DNA of 33,534 nt, from contig JAQTZQ010000024.1 in assembly GCA_028687645.1 (NCBI GenBank), forward strand, positions 1-33,534. Direction: 5' to 3'. Position 1 is the stretch's first letter. Each line of letters starts with the position of its first letter. The position numbers and the translations under genes were made by a program. Below are positions 7,872 through 16,742 of this stretch, piece after piece. Origin of the DNA: Rhodocyclaceae bacterium. GTDB lineage: Bacteria > Pseudomonadota > Gammaproteobacteria > Burkholderiales > Rhodocyclaceae. Below the pieces are notes generated by a model. That model was not told the DNA's origin, did no database searches, and worked only from the letters and a program-made list of their open reading frames with translations.

Positions 7872-9212
7872 ATGAAGGCGTATTCCCGGATTTTTAAGCC
7901 ATCTCTCGGTGCGCTACTGATCACCCTGGCTAGCGCTACTCACGCTACAGGGATCATGGATATCTACCTCGATGCCAGAATCAGCGACCCTCAATATGCC
8001 GCTGCCAAAGCGGACTGGGAGGCGGTTCAAACCCTTGTCCCTCAGTCTATGGGGCAATTGTTGCCGCAAATTAATATTAATGGCTCAATAGTCAAGAGCG
8101 ACACTGACGTTGAAGCAGATTTGGGCGCTCTCGGAACCCGAAGTACGCAATACAAATACACCGCCCGTACCGGCACCCTGAATCTTAGCCAGGCGCTGAT
8201 TCGCCCACAGGCTTGGCTCAATTTTCTGCAAAGCAAAGACCAGGTCAGGCAAGCCGATCAGCAACTTCGACAGGCAGAGCAGGACTTGATCTTGCGTCTG
8301 GCGCAAGCCTATTTTGAAGTTCTGCTGGCAGAGGACAACGTCAAATTAGCTGCTGAACAAAAATCCGCCATCGGTGAGCAGTTAAAGCAAGCCAAGCGCT
8401 ATTTTGAGGGCGGAGTCGGGACAATTACCGATATCAATGAAGTCCAGGCCAGATACGACACCATTGTCGCCCAGCAGCTTTCGGCGCAGAACAATCTTGA
8501 AATCAGAATACGCGCAATTGAACAGTTAGCTGGCAAGGTTTACCGCTATTTGGCACCGTTGGGTACTCGACTCTCTCTTGACACCCCAGAGCCGGAAAAT
8601 GTTGATGCCTGGCTTGATTTTTCAATGACAGCAAACCCGCAACTTAACGCGAAACATGCCGCGTTCGATGTGTCGCAAAAAGAGGTTTATAAAAACTTCA
8701 CGACCCATCTACCGACGGTCGATATCGTTGCCTCAAGAGGCTTTAATGAAGACCCCAGCTATACCTTGATTGACAACACCGAGTTGAGTAGCAGAGTTGG
8801 CGTTCAATTTTCTGTTCCGCTGTTTTCCGGAGGCACCAGTCAAGCTCGTGTCAATCAGGCTTCAGCACTGAAGGAGCGAGCGCGCCATGATCTGGAGACA
8901 ACCAAGCGCGCCATCACCCAGACTACACGGCAAGAGTTTTTGAACGTCGTCAGTGGCGTCGCGCAAGTCAAGGCGCTTGAGCAAGCTGTCAAATCTAACG
9001 AACTCGCTCTCTATTCCGCAAAAAAAGGGCAAGAAGCTGGTCTGAGAACCAGCTTTGACGTACTCAACACCCAACAACTATTGTTCTCAGCCAAGCGCGA
9101 CCTAGCCCAAGAGCGTTACCGTTATGTGCTCTCCCGCCTCAAACTAAGGGCGGCGGCAGGACTGCTTGGTGAAGAGGACGTTGTTTTAGTACAACACTGG
9201 CTGGACAAATAG
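7872..9212 (+). CDS. TolC-family outer-membrane channel of the type I secretion system
   Basis: The 446-residue protein begins with a cleavable signal peptide (SLGALLITLASATHATG). It has the two-fold repeat of long helices and beta hairpins typical of TolC: LAQAYFEVLLAEDNVKLA and the second-half equivalent TRQEFLNVVSGVAQVKALEQA, and the LNTQQLLFSAKRDLAQERY segment in the last helix. A Shine-Dalgarno (GGAGCAG) just upstream overlaps the end of the adaptor gene. It should form the trimeric outer-membrane and periplasmic exit duct for the exporter encoded by the two genes before it. Dedicated TolC homologues inside type I operons (PrtF/HasF-like) are common. No substrate gene follows; the next genes are on the other strand. 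Confidence 0.93.
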   Translation: MKAYSRIFKPSLGALLITLASATHATGIMDIYLDARISDPQYAAAKADWEAVQTLVPQSMGQLLPQININGSIVKSDTDVEADLGALGTRSTQYKYTARTGTLNLSQALIRPQAWLNFLQSKDQVRQADQQLRQAEQDLILRLAQAYFEVLLAEDNVKLAAEQKSAIGEQLKQAKRYFEGGVGTITDINEVQARYDTIVAQQLSAQNNLEIRIRAIEQLAGKVYRYLAPLGTRLSLDTPEPENVDAWLDFSMTANPQLNAKHAAFDVSQKEVYKNFTTHLPTVDIVASRGFNEDPSYTLIDNTELSSRVGVQFSVPLFSGGTSQARVNQASALKERARHDLETTKRAITQTTRQEFLNVVSGVAQVKALEQAVKSNELALYSAKKGQEAGLRTSFDVLNTQQLLFSAKRDLAQERYRYVLSRLKLRAAAGLLGEEDVVLVQHWLDK

Positions 9213-9282
9213 CGAGGTCTGCTACGGCGCCAGTCTGATCTCAGTTCGCCCCAGTACTTGATTGTGAAAGGCGGGCTTGCGC

Positions 9283-9480
9283 CTATTGCTCATCATTCTG
9301 GCCGCCATGATTTTTGACATAGCGCTGGCAGGCGGTACGCAAAAAGCTCATTTGGCCTTTGAAGTTCTTGCAGCCCTTGCACATGGCGAGATGCATTTCA
9401 AGCTGCATTTTTTCCGCCAGCGCCAGTTTTCTGTCCTGCCCTTCGGATAGCAAGCGGGTAACTTCCTTGCAACTCAGCAT
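9283..9480 (-). CDS. Small ZAS-type zinc-finger (zf-HC2) protein, probable anti-sigma factor
   Basis: This 65-residue soluble protein has the anti-sigma zinc-binding pattern Cys4, His30, Cys34, Cys37 (HLAMCKGC, the Hx3Cx2C core). It has no membrane helix, so it would be a cytoplasmic ZAS protein rather than a transmembrane anti-sigma factor. Its ATG overlaps the last 7 bases of the sigma-factor gene, with a GGGAG ribosome site inside that gene, so translation is coupled. This arrangement is typical of ECF sigma/anti-sigma pairs. It is very short for an anti-sigma factor, consisting of little more than the zinc-binding helices plus a basic tail. The function is inferred from the motif and the neighbour. 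Confidence 0.8.
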   Translation of the reverse strand: MLSCKEVTRLLSEGQDRKLALAEKMQLEMHLAMCKGCKNFKGQMSFLRTACQRYVKNHGGQNDEQ

Positions 9481-10100
9481 GCTCGCTCTCCCGGCGCAAA
9501 CCAGTTGCCCTCAAGGCAGCGGCGCAAGCCATTGCGCGCCCGGTGCAGGATGACATTGCAGTTGGTCGTAGTCAGACTCAACTCGCGACAAACCTCGGCA
9601 GTTTCAAACTCAAGAAACTCGCGCATCATGAAAACCCGCGCCGTTTTCTCGGGCAAATGTTTGAGGCAAGCATCAAAAACATCCCAAAATCGTTGTTGCC
9701 GCAGCGCTTCTTCAGGGTTGCCCCAATCACTGGGACGACCCCCGGGTTGCCAGTGGGCGTTGGTCTTGAACAAGGTATCGAAAGCTTGATCCATACTCTC
9801 CTCCGCCGCCGAGAGTGCCGAGACATTGGTAGTGCGTACCTGAAGGCGAATCAGGTCGACAATCTTGTTTTTGAGAATGCCGAAAACCCAGGTTTTAACC
9901 GCCGAGCGCCCGGCAAAGCTCTGTGGCTTGTTCAACACGGCGAGCAGCGCCTCCTGCACCACATCTTCCGCCTGTGCAGCATCACGCAGTTGCAGTTGGG
10001 CAAACTTGATCATATCGCGACGAATATCACCGAGAAACTGCGCGTCGATCTGAGATTTTGCCCCATCTCCGTTGCCTGCCTGCATAGCACTCCCCGTCAT
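9474..10100 (-). CDS. ECF-type RNA polymerase sigma factor
   Basis: The 208-residue protein has the two ECF domains. Region 2 includes RDAAQAEDVVQEALLAVL and SFAGRSAVKTWVFGILKNKIVDLIR, the core-binding and -10 recognition part. Region 4 includes LPEKTARVFMMREFLEFETAEVCRELSLTTTNCNVILHRARNGLR, the -35 recognition helix-turn-helix. The linker between the two regions, about residues 90-135, is relatively long. The ATG at 10100 has a GAGG site 5 bases upstream; Met6 also has a GGGGAG site, so the exact start is uncertain. It is followed by its probable anti-sigma gene and preceded, 30 bases away, by an HD-GYP gene on the same strand. This suggests a three-gene operon. Confidence 0.93.
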   Translation of the reverse strand: MTGSAMQAGNGDGAKSQIDAQFLGDIRRDMIKFAQLQLRDAAQAEDVVQEALLAVLNKPQSFAGRSAVKTWVFGILKNKIVDLIRLQVRTTNVSALSAAEESMDQAFDTLFKTNAHWQPGGRPSDWGNPEEALRQQRFWDVFDACLKHLPEKTARVFMMREFLEFETAEVCRELSLTTTNCNVILHRARNGLRRCLEGNWFAPGERAC

Positions 10101-10130
10101 TTGCCTCGCGCCGAATTGACGCGGCAGCCA

Positions 10131-11027
10131 TCATAACAAGAGTGCCCGGGCAGATTCACGCACCAAACGGGTGATCAGGGCATTGTCCGCCTCCGGCTCA
10201 AGATCTGCCGGACTGCCCATTTGGCCAGTAGGCTGCGTCCGTAGTTTGCCGTCCTCAAGAGTGGTGACGTATTCCCCGCTGCAACTTCGGCAATAAACAT
10301 GATCACCAGCCGCCTGATCCTTGCGCAGCACCAGCGTCGGGCCACACATGAAACACTCGTGTAGCGGAATACCTTCATCGCTGTGGCCAGCAATGTGATC
10401 CAGCGCACCTTGACGACCGATGGCGACAAAACGGGCGCCAAAAATTGCGTCGAACTGGCCACCGAGATTTTCTTCAATAATATCCAGCGCCTTGGCAATC
10501 GGCATCCCCCGGCGATAAGGGCGGGTGCTGGTCATCGCATCAAAGGCATCACAAATGCCGACGATACGCGCATCCAGCGGAATATCCTCGCCGGCCAAGC
10601 CGCGTGGATAGCCTTGGCCATTGGGCATTTCGTGATGCGCCCGGATCGCCGCTTCAGCCAGCTGGGCCAATGGATGCCCGGCCAGCATGCGCCAGCCAAC
10701 ATCGGGATGGGTTTTGATTACGGCATACTCTTCATCAGTCAGCCGATCTTTCTTGTTGAGAATCTGATCGGGCACGCCAACCTTGCCGAGATCATGGAGA
10801 AAACCTCCCAGACTGACCCTGGCAACATCTTGATCGGGCAGATCCAGCGCCGTAGCCAGCAAGCGCGAAAAGCGGGAGACGCGCCACAGGTGCCCACCGG
10901 TATAAGGGTCGCGAGCCTCGACCATCCAGGCCATAACCAGGAGGCTGCACAATAAATCGACTTGATGCTGAGATGCGGTGGCTTCGGCAGCGCCAAAGAG
11001 ATCACTCATCTGCTTGATTAGTCCCAT
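10131..11027 (-). CDS. HD-GYP cyclic-di-GMP phosphodiesterase with C-terminal zinc ribbon
   Basis: The protein has 298 residues from the ATG at 11027, which follows GGGAGG at 11032-11037. A TTG further upstream would place that site inside the gene. HD-GYP enzymes hydrolyse cyclic-di-GMP. The metal and catalytic motifs are present: HDLGKVGVPDQIL (His78, Asp79), His131-His132 and GYP at 139-141, followed by CDAFDAMTSTRPYR. The usual DG of HHExxDGxGYP is NG here. After the HD domain is an extra tail with four cysteines in CxxC pairs (225/228 and 246/249) that reads like a zinc ribbon. There is no receiver or membrane domain, so input is probably by the zinc ribbon or the short N-terminus. The ECF sigma gene follows after 30 bases. 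Confidence 0.9.
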   Translation of the reverse strand: MGLIKQMSDLFGAAEATASQHQVDLLCSLLVMAWMVEARDPYTGGHLWRVSRFSRLLATALDLPDQDVARVSLGGFLHDLGKVGVPDQILNKKDRLTDEEYAVIKTHPDVGWRMLAGHPLAQLAEAAIRAHHEMPNGQGYPRGLAGEDIPLDARIVGICDAFDAMTSTRPYRRGMPIAKALDIIEENLGGQFDAIFGARFVAIGRQGALDHIAGHSDEGIPLHECFMCGPTLVLRKDQAAGDHVYCRSCSGEYVTTLEDGKLRTQPTGQMGSPADLEPEADNALITRLVRESARALLL

Positions 11028-11076
11028 ACATCCTCCCAAAAATGCGCCGCGCCATGAGCCGAGGAATATTGGAAAC

Positions 11077-11089
11077 TGTTACGGTCAAC
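11077..11089 (+). repeat. Copy 1 of dispersed 13-base word
   Basis: TGTTACGGTCAAC occurs four times in this window, exactly conserved. This copy lies about 50 bases upstream of the HD-GYP start. It shares 16 bases (CTGTTACGGTCAACCG) with the copy inside the photolyase gene. Read on the gene's own strand it contains TTGACC, which could be a -35 box, but no matching -10 box was seen at the right distance. The role is unknown. Confidence 0.6.
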
Positions 11090-11187
11090 CGGCTTTTTGC
11101 CCCGAAATTTCAGGTGGTACATATCCACCGCTTAACCTTAGTCGTCTCAACACGCGATTTATTACAGCCATCACGCAAATCGCCGGC

Positions 11188-12603
11188 CTAATTCGCCTTC
11201 TTCACCACCGCATAACGAGCCAGGGTTTTGTCTCTGGCCTGGGCGTGATCGACAATCGGCCCCGGGTAATCACGACCGATGACGACACCTAGCGCTTCCT
11301 GCTCGATACGCCCCATGAGCCACGGTGCATGGATATATTTGTTGGCCACTTTGGCCAGTTCCGGCACATAGCGGCGGATGAATTTGCCTTCGGCATCGAA
11401 CTTTTCCGATTGCGTGATTGGGTTGAAAATTCGGAAATAAGGTTGCGCATCACAACCGCTGGAGGAGGCCCATTGCCAGCCGCCATTGTTGGCCGAGAGG
11501 TCGAAATCGTTGAGTTGGTCGGCAAAGTATTTTTCGCCAAGGCGCCAGTCGATGCCGAGGTCTTTGGTCAAAAATGAGGCGACGACCATGCGCAGGCGGT
11601 TGTGCATCCAGCCGCAGTGATTGAGCTGGCGCATCGCCGCGTCGACCAGCGGGTAGCCGGTGCGGCCTTCGCACCAGGCTTGGTAGCCTGCCGGCCAGTC
11701 TTCCCACTGAATCGCATCGTAATCCGGCTTGAAAGCCTGGCCGAGGCCGACTTGCGGGAAGCGGTCGAGAATCATGAAGTAGAAATCGCGCCAGATCAGT
11801 TCGCTGAGCCAGACCGCCGCTTCATTTTCCCAGGCAAAACGCACCAGTTCGCGGATCGACAGCGTGCCAAAGCGCAGATGAACCGACAGGTAGGAAACGC
11901 CTTTGACCGCCGGAAAATCACGCAGACCGCCGTAGCGCTGAATTCTGCCGTCGCTGAATTCGTCCCACAGGGCACGAGCGCCGGACATGCCGGGCTGAAT
12001 ACCAACTTCGCGCAAGTCACTCGCTTCAAAGCCGATTTCGGCTAAATCAGGCACGCCAGCGAACTCGGCACCCACCAAATTGCCCGTGCAGCGGCAAATA
12101 GCGCAATCTGTTACGGTCAACCGCTTTAGCCAGGCATTTTTATAGGGCGTGAACACCGAGAATGGCTTGCCGGCTTGAGTCAGAACTTCATCGCCATCGA
12201 AAATGGCTTGATCCTTGAAGCGCTGAAAGGCGATGCCGGCAATGCATAATTTCTCGGCAACGGCGCGATCCCGCAGCTTGGCTGCCGGCTCGTAGTCGCG
12301 ATTGGTGAAGACGGCATTGACACCTAATTCGGCTGCCAGCTTGGGAATTTCCGTCTCCGCCCAGCCGTGGCGCACGATCAGCCCGCCGCCCTTGGCGCGT
12401 AACGCAACATCCAGTTCGACCAGCGACTCATGGATGAAATGCACCCGACGATCTCGCCTTGAAGGCAGCGCATCAAGGATTCGGGTGTCGAAAACAAAAG
12501 CACAAAAAACCTGCTGCGCGTGGGCAAGAGCCGCACTCAAAGCGGCATGGTCAAAATCACGTAAATCGCGGCGATACCAAACAAGGGCTTTTTCATGTGT
12601 CAC
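11188..12603 (-). CDS. phrB: Class I deoxyribodipyrimidine photolyase
   Basis: The enzyme repairs cyclobutane pyrimidine dimers with blue light, using FADH and an antenna cofactor. The 471-residue length matches E. coli PhrB (472). The N-terminal Rossmann-like antenna domain opens with ALVWYRRDLRDFDHAAL. The C-terminal FAD domain contains LIWRDFYFMIL, TGYPLVDAAMRQL, GWMHNRLRMVVASFLTKDL and the FAD-contact block NNGGWQWASSSGCDAQPYFRIFNP. The GTG at 12603 is chosen (MTHEKALVW is family-like); the TTG two codons upstream is also possible. A segment around residues 160-175 (RLTVTDCAICRCTGN) contains one copy of the dispersed 13-base word and reads unlike other photolyases. Function is firm. Confidence 0.95.
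   Translation of the reverse strand: MTHEKALVWYRRDLRDFDHAALSAALAHAQQVFCAFVFDTRILDALPSRRDRRVHFIHESLVELDVALRAKGGGLIVRHGWAETEIPKLAAELGVNAVFTNRDYEPAAKLRDRAVAEKLCIAGIAFQRFKDQAIFDGDEVLTQAGKPFSVFTPYKNAWLKRLTVTDCAICRCTGNLVGAEFAGVPDLAEIGFEASDLREVGIQPGMSGARALWDEFSDGRIQRYGGLRDFPAVKGVSYLSVHLRFGTLSIRELVRFAWENEAAVWLSELIWRDFYFMILDRFPQVGLGQAFKPDYDAIQWEDWPAGYQAWCEGRTGYPLVDAAMRQLNHCGWMHNRLRMVVASFLTKDLGIDWRLGEKYFADQLNDFDLSANNGGWQWASSSGCDAQPYFRIFNPITQSEKFDAEGKFIRRYVPELAKVANKYIHAPWLMGRIEQEALGVVIGRDYPGPIVDHAQARDKTLARYAVVKKAN
12109..12121 (+). repeat. Copy 2 of dispersed 13-base word, inside phrB
   Basis: This exact copy of TGTTACGGTCAAC lies on the strand opposite to phrB coding. It falls in the linker between the antenna and FAD domains, and the photolyase frame stays open through it. 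It is the only one of the four copies within a coding region. Confidence 0.55.
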
Positions 12604-12609
12604 AAGCAA

Positions 12610-12910
12610 AATTTCCTGCTGATGAAATGATGGACAAGAAGGGTCAATCGGAACGATGAGTCGCCATCATGAATTAGAAGCAGGAAATAAAAAAGACCAG
12701 ATCGCTGCTCGCGTCTGCAACACATTTTCCGTTGCTCAAAATGATCCATTTTTATCGCAGCCGAACATTCTTTAAGACGCCTATTTCAAGATCATGACAG
12801 GCAGCACCGTAACAACGGCGTCACGATGCTGTCATCTACCGACCTCAAAATCATTGTGGCGCATTTTGTGATGACGCCCCCCTTACTCCCCCCCGACAGA
12901 GGACAAACCA
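12610..12910. promoter_or_regulatory. phoX: Divergent regulatory region phrB / phoX, with possible PhoB half-sites
   Basis: About 300 bases separate the two divergent genes and no gene is seen here. ATGACAG at 12794-12800 and CTGTCAT at 12829-12835 are inverted copies of the 7-base PhoB recognition word, CTGTCAT. PhoX genes are usually under phosphate control, so the position is suggestive. However, no full Pho box (two direct copies 11 bases apart) is present. A good ribosome site (AGAGGAC) precedes the phoX ATG. A 21-base AT-rich stretch at 12738-12758 resembles one at 32386-32407. Confidence 0.4.
12738..12758 (+). repeat. Imperfect repeat, partner at 32386-32407
   Basis: AAAATGATCCATTTTTATCG here and AAAATGAGCCACTTTTTATC at the partner differ by one substitution and one inserted base over about 21 positions, including the matching bases that follow. 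Both lie in intergenic DNA. They could be traces of a mobile-element end, but no transposase remains nearby. Confidence 0.4.
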
Positions 12911-15172
12911 ATGAGCAACCGTTCCAAATTCCCGACAAAAATTGATCTTGACGATATTGGCTACAACACCTCCGACAATCCATCATTTACCAACATTCTC
13001 GAAACCCGCCTCAGCCGCCGTGGCTTTGTCCTCGGCGGCGTTGGCTCTGGCGCTTTGGCCCTGTTTGGCGGTGTCTCCATCGCCACCCTGAGCGGTTGCA
13101 ACTCCGATGACGATAGCAGCTCAACGCCAACCACCCCGACCGCACCGACAGAAAAGCTTCTCGGCTTCACGGCCATTGCAAAGAGCCTGGCCGATATGGT
13201 GGTTCTGCCTGCCGGCTACACCTACTCTGTGCTCTGTGCCCTCGGCGACCCGCTGAGCGCGAGCACGCCAGCATACAAAAATGACGGCAGTGACACGGAT
13301 TTTGACAACCGCTTTGGTGACCACCACGACGGGATGGAATACTTTGGTCTGGATGCCAGCGGCAAGCCCTCAACGACCAGCACCGACCGTGCCTTGATTG
13401 CCATGAACCATGAGGCAACCACCGACGAAAAGCTGTCGTCCTTTTTCTTGCACACCAATGGCGGAACCTCGACCCTGCCGCGCCCGGCCAGCGAAGTCGA
13501 CAAGGAAGTGCCGATTCATGGCATCGCCGTTGTCGAGGTCAGCAAAGCCAGTGGCTCGTTCAAATACGTTCAAAATTCCAGCTTCAATCGCCGTATCACG
13601 CCATTGACCCCGGTTGAAATTCACGGCCCGGCACGCGGCAACGCACTCCTTAAAACCAAGTATTCAACCGATGGCACGACGACTCGCGGCACGCTCAACA
13701 ATTGCGGTACCGGTCGCACACCGTGGGGCACGCTACTGAGTGGCGAAGAGAACTGGAGCGGCTACTTCACCCGCCCGACCGGCGACGATGCCGCACGCGG
13801 TAATGACAAGAGCGTTACTTCACTCAAGCGCTATGGCCGTAGCGAAGGTGCCGCCAGCCGTCACGGCTGGGAAAGCGCCGGTAGCGAAGACAAATACGCA
13901 CGCTGGATCAACGCCAAAACCGGCACCTCAGTGGATGGTACGGATGACTATCGCAACGAGTTGAACGGCATGGGTTACATCGTTGAACTTGACCCCTACG
14001 ACAAGACCAAGGCAGTGCGCAAACGTACCGCCCTGGGTCGCTTTGCCCATGAGTCAGCAGCCTTCTCGCGCCAAGTCGTCGGCAAGCCACTGGCGGTTTA
14101 TCAAGGTGATGACGCCCGTAACGAATACATTTACAAATGGGTCTCCACCGCCACCTGGAGCGCTGCCGACGCTAACGCCACCGATCGCCTCGCGGTAGGT
14201 GACAAATATCTCAATGACGGCAAGCTCTACGTCGCCCGCTTCAATGCCGACGGCACGGGCAACTGGGTTGAACTTTCGATCACCAACCCGGCCCTGACCG
14301 CCTATACCACCTACCCGTTTGCCGACCAGGCCGATGTTTCGGTTAACTCGCGAGTTGCCGGTGATGCGGTTGGCGCCACCAAAATGGATCGTCCCGAATG
14401 GTGCGCGGTCAACCCGGCAAATGGCGAGATTTATTTCACCCTGACCAACAACAGCAACCGCAAGGTTGACGCCACCTCATCATCACACGCCGTCGTCGAC
14501 AGTGCCAACCCGCGCTACTACACCGATGTCAAGGGAACGACGAACCAGACAGGGAACCCGAACGGCCATATCATCCGGATCGCTGAAACAAATGGCGAAA
14601 CCGCTGCCATTACTTTCAAGTGGGATGTTTTCCTCTTTGGCGCAGAATCCACCGCTGATGGCACCAAAGTTAATATTTCCGGCCTTACTGCAGATCAGGA
14701 CTTTTCCAGCCCGGACGGACTCGCCTTTGCTCCCTCCACCGGCATTTGCTGGATCCAGACCGACGATGGCGCCTATACCGATGTCACCAATTGCATGATG
14801 CTGGCGGCTTTGCCCGGGCTGGTTGGTGATGGCAGCAAGGTATCGCTCAGCTACACCAAGGCGGATGGCACCCAGCTGGCTGTCAATACCTACGCTGGCA
14901 AAAAGCCAACCGCCGATACGCTCAAGCGCTTCCTGGTTGGCAGCGCCGCCTGCGAAATCACCGGCATGTGCGAAACCCCGGATGGAAAAACCATGTTTGT
15001 GAATATCCAGCACCCAGGAGAAACCACGAAAATGGCAGACATTGCCGACCCGACGAAATACACCAGCCATTGGCCAGGCAATTTCGGCTACGGGGCAGGT
15101 GGCGCCAACGCCCGCCCGCGCTCAGCCACCATTGTCATTACCAAAACCAACGGTGGACGCATTGGCACCTGA
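12911..15172 (+). CDS. phoX: PhoX-family (DUF839) alkaline phosphatase, Tat-exported
   Basis: PhoX phosphatases use calcium and iron to release phosphate from phosphomonoesters outside the cytoplasm. The 753-residue protein has a twin-arginine signal at residues 35-41 (SRRGFVL), a hydrophobic stretch, and then LSGC at 60-63, so it may be lipid-anchored after Tat export. A Ser/Thr/Pro-rich linker follows. Domain landmarks are DHHDGMEYFG, ALIAMNHEATTDE, GTLLSGEENWSGYF, RFAHESAAFS, VYQGDDARNEYIYKW and WCAVNPANGEIYFTLTNN. The Glu, His and Asn/Asp residues in these motifs are the metal-binding positions known for PhoX. The long N-terminal region before the RR pair is normal for this family. The gene is monocistronic with its own terminator. 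Confidence 0.93.
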   Translation: MSNRSKFPTKIDLDDIGYNTSDNPSFTNILETRLSRRGFVLGGVGSGALALFGGVSIATLSGCNSDDDSSSTPTTPTAPTEKLLGFTAIAKSLADMVVLPAGYTYSVLCALGDPLSASTPAYKNDGSDTDFDNRFGDHHDGMEYFGLDASGKPSTTSTDRALIAMNHEATTDEKLSSFFLHTNGGTSTLPRPASEVDKEVPIHGIAVVEVSKASGSFKYVQNSSFNRRITPLTPVEIHGPARGNALLKTKYSTDGTTTRGTLNNCGTGRTPWGTLLSGEENWSGYFTRPTGDDAARGNDKSVTSLKRYGRSEGAASRHGWESAGSEDKYARWINAKTGTSVDGTDDYRNELNGMGYIVELDPYDKTKAVRKRTALGRFAHESAAFSRQVVGKPLAVYQGDDARNEYIYKWVSTATWSAADANATDRLAVGDKYLNDGKLYVARFNADGTGNWVELSITNPALTAYTTYPFADQADVSVNSRVAGDAVGATKMDRPEWCAVNPANGEIYFTLTNNSNRKVDATSSSHAVVDSANPRYYTDVKGTTNQTGNPNGHIIRIAETNGETAAITFKWDVFLFGAESTADGTKVNISGLTADQDFSSPDGLAFAPSTGICWIQTDDGAYTDVTNCMMLAALPGLVGDGSKVSLSYTKADGTQLAVNTYAGKKPTADTLKRFLVGSAACEITGMCETPDGKTMFVNIQHPGETTKMADIADPTKYTSHWPGNFGYGAGGANARPRSATIVITKTNGGRIGT

Positions 15173-15187
15173 TCCTGAGTGATTAGC

Positions 15188-15221
15188 ACAAGGCTGCTGA
15201 AGGCGACTTCAGCAGCCTTGT
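15188..15221 (+). terminator. Strong hairpin terminator after phoX, possibly bidirectional
   Basis: A perfect 15-bp stem (ACAAGGCTGCTGAAG and its complement) encloses a GCGA tetraloop. It begins 15 bases after the phoX stop and is followed by a few T residues (TTTG). The liv operon converges from the other side and ends at 15284, so the hairpin may also stop that transcript, although the T-run on that strand is poor. Confidence 0.75.
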
Positions 15222-15283
15222 TTGAAGCGAAGCATCTGGATTACCGACCTGCTTTAATGCAATCGTGGCCTGCTACGATCAGC

Positions 15284-15980
15284 TCACTCGCCCAGATACG
15301 CTGCCCGCACCTTGGGATCATCGAGCAACTTGGCCGATTCACCGGTCAACGTAATTTCACCACTTTCCATAACGTAGCCGCGCTGGCTGGTTTGCAGGGC
15401 GAGTTTGGCGTTTTGCTCGACCAGCAGGATGGTCATCCCTTCCGCCGCGACGATGCGGATAACTTCAAAAATCTTTTGCACCATGATCGGTGCCAGGCCC
15501 ATCGATGGCTCGTCGAGCAAAAGCAATTTGGGGCGGCTCATCAGCGCGCGGCCAATTGCCAGCATTTGCTGTTCGCCGCCAGAAAGCGTTCCTGCTAGCT
15601 GAGTTTCGCGCTCTTTAAGGCGCGGGAAATAGCCGTACATGCGTTCAAGGTCATTGGCGATTTCGGCTTTGTCGTCGCGCACGAAAGCACCCATCGCCAG
15701 GTTTTCAGCGACCGAAAGACGCGGGAAAACACCGCGCCCCTCCGGCACCAGCGCAATCCCCTTGCGGATCATGTCGTGCGGTGGAACGCGCGTTACTTTC
15801 TCACCGCAAAAATGGACATCGCCACCCGCCGCATCGAGGACGCGGGCAATGGCCTTCAGCGTACTGGTCTTGCCGGCGCCATTGGCACCGATCAGGGCAA
15901 CCATTTCGCCTTGGTTGACGTGGAAGGTGATGCTGCGCACCGCCTGAATGCCGCCGTAGGCGACGCGGAGTCCGGTAACT

Positions 15981-15988
<8 letters not shown>
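15284..15988 (-). CDS. livF: Branched-chain amino-acid ABC transporter ATPase LivF
   Basis: This is a 234-residue ABC ATPase of the LivF type. Walker A is GANGAGKTS, the signature is LSGGEQQMLAIGRALM and Walker B is LLLLDEPSMGLAP. The SMGLAP continuation and the short length distinguish LivF from LivG. It pairs with LivG on the cytoplasmic side of the LivH-LivM permease and powers uptake of branched-chain amino acids or related compounds. The start is a GTG at 15988 that overlaps the end of livG by 8 bases, so translation is coupled. It is the last gene of the operon. Confidence 0.95.

Positions 15989-16734
<746 letters not shown>

Positions 16735-16742
<8 letters not shown>

Noticed and set aside
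9269-9284. AGGCG/CGCCT hairpin between the tolC-type gene and the zinc-finger gene
   Set aside because: The stem is only 5 bp, overlaps a stop codon and has no T-run, so it was not called a terminator.
9543-10136. 197-residue frame opposite the sigma factor
   Set aside because: It is antisense to a gene with clear sigma region 2 and region 4 motifs.
11077-11089. TTGACC in the dispersed word as a -35 promoter box
   Set aside because: No acceptable -10 box lies 16-18 bases downstream for the HD-GYP gene or for the copy near 32369, and the copy at livH points the other way.
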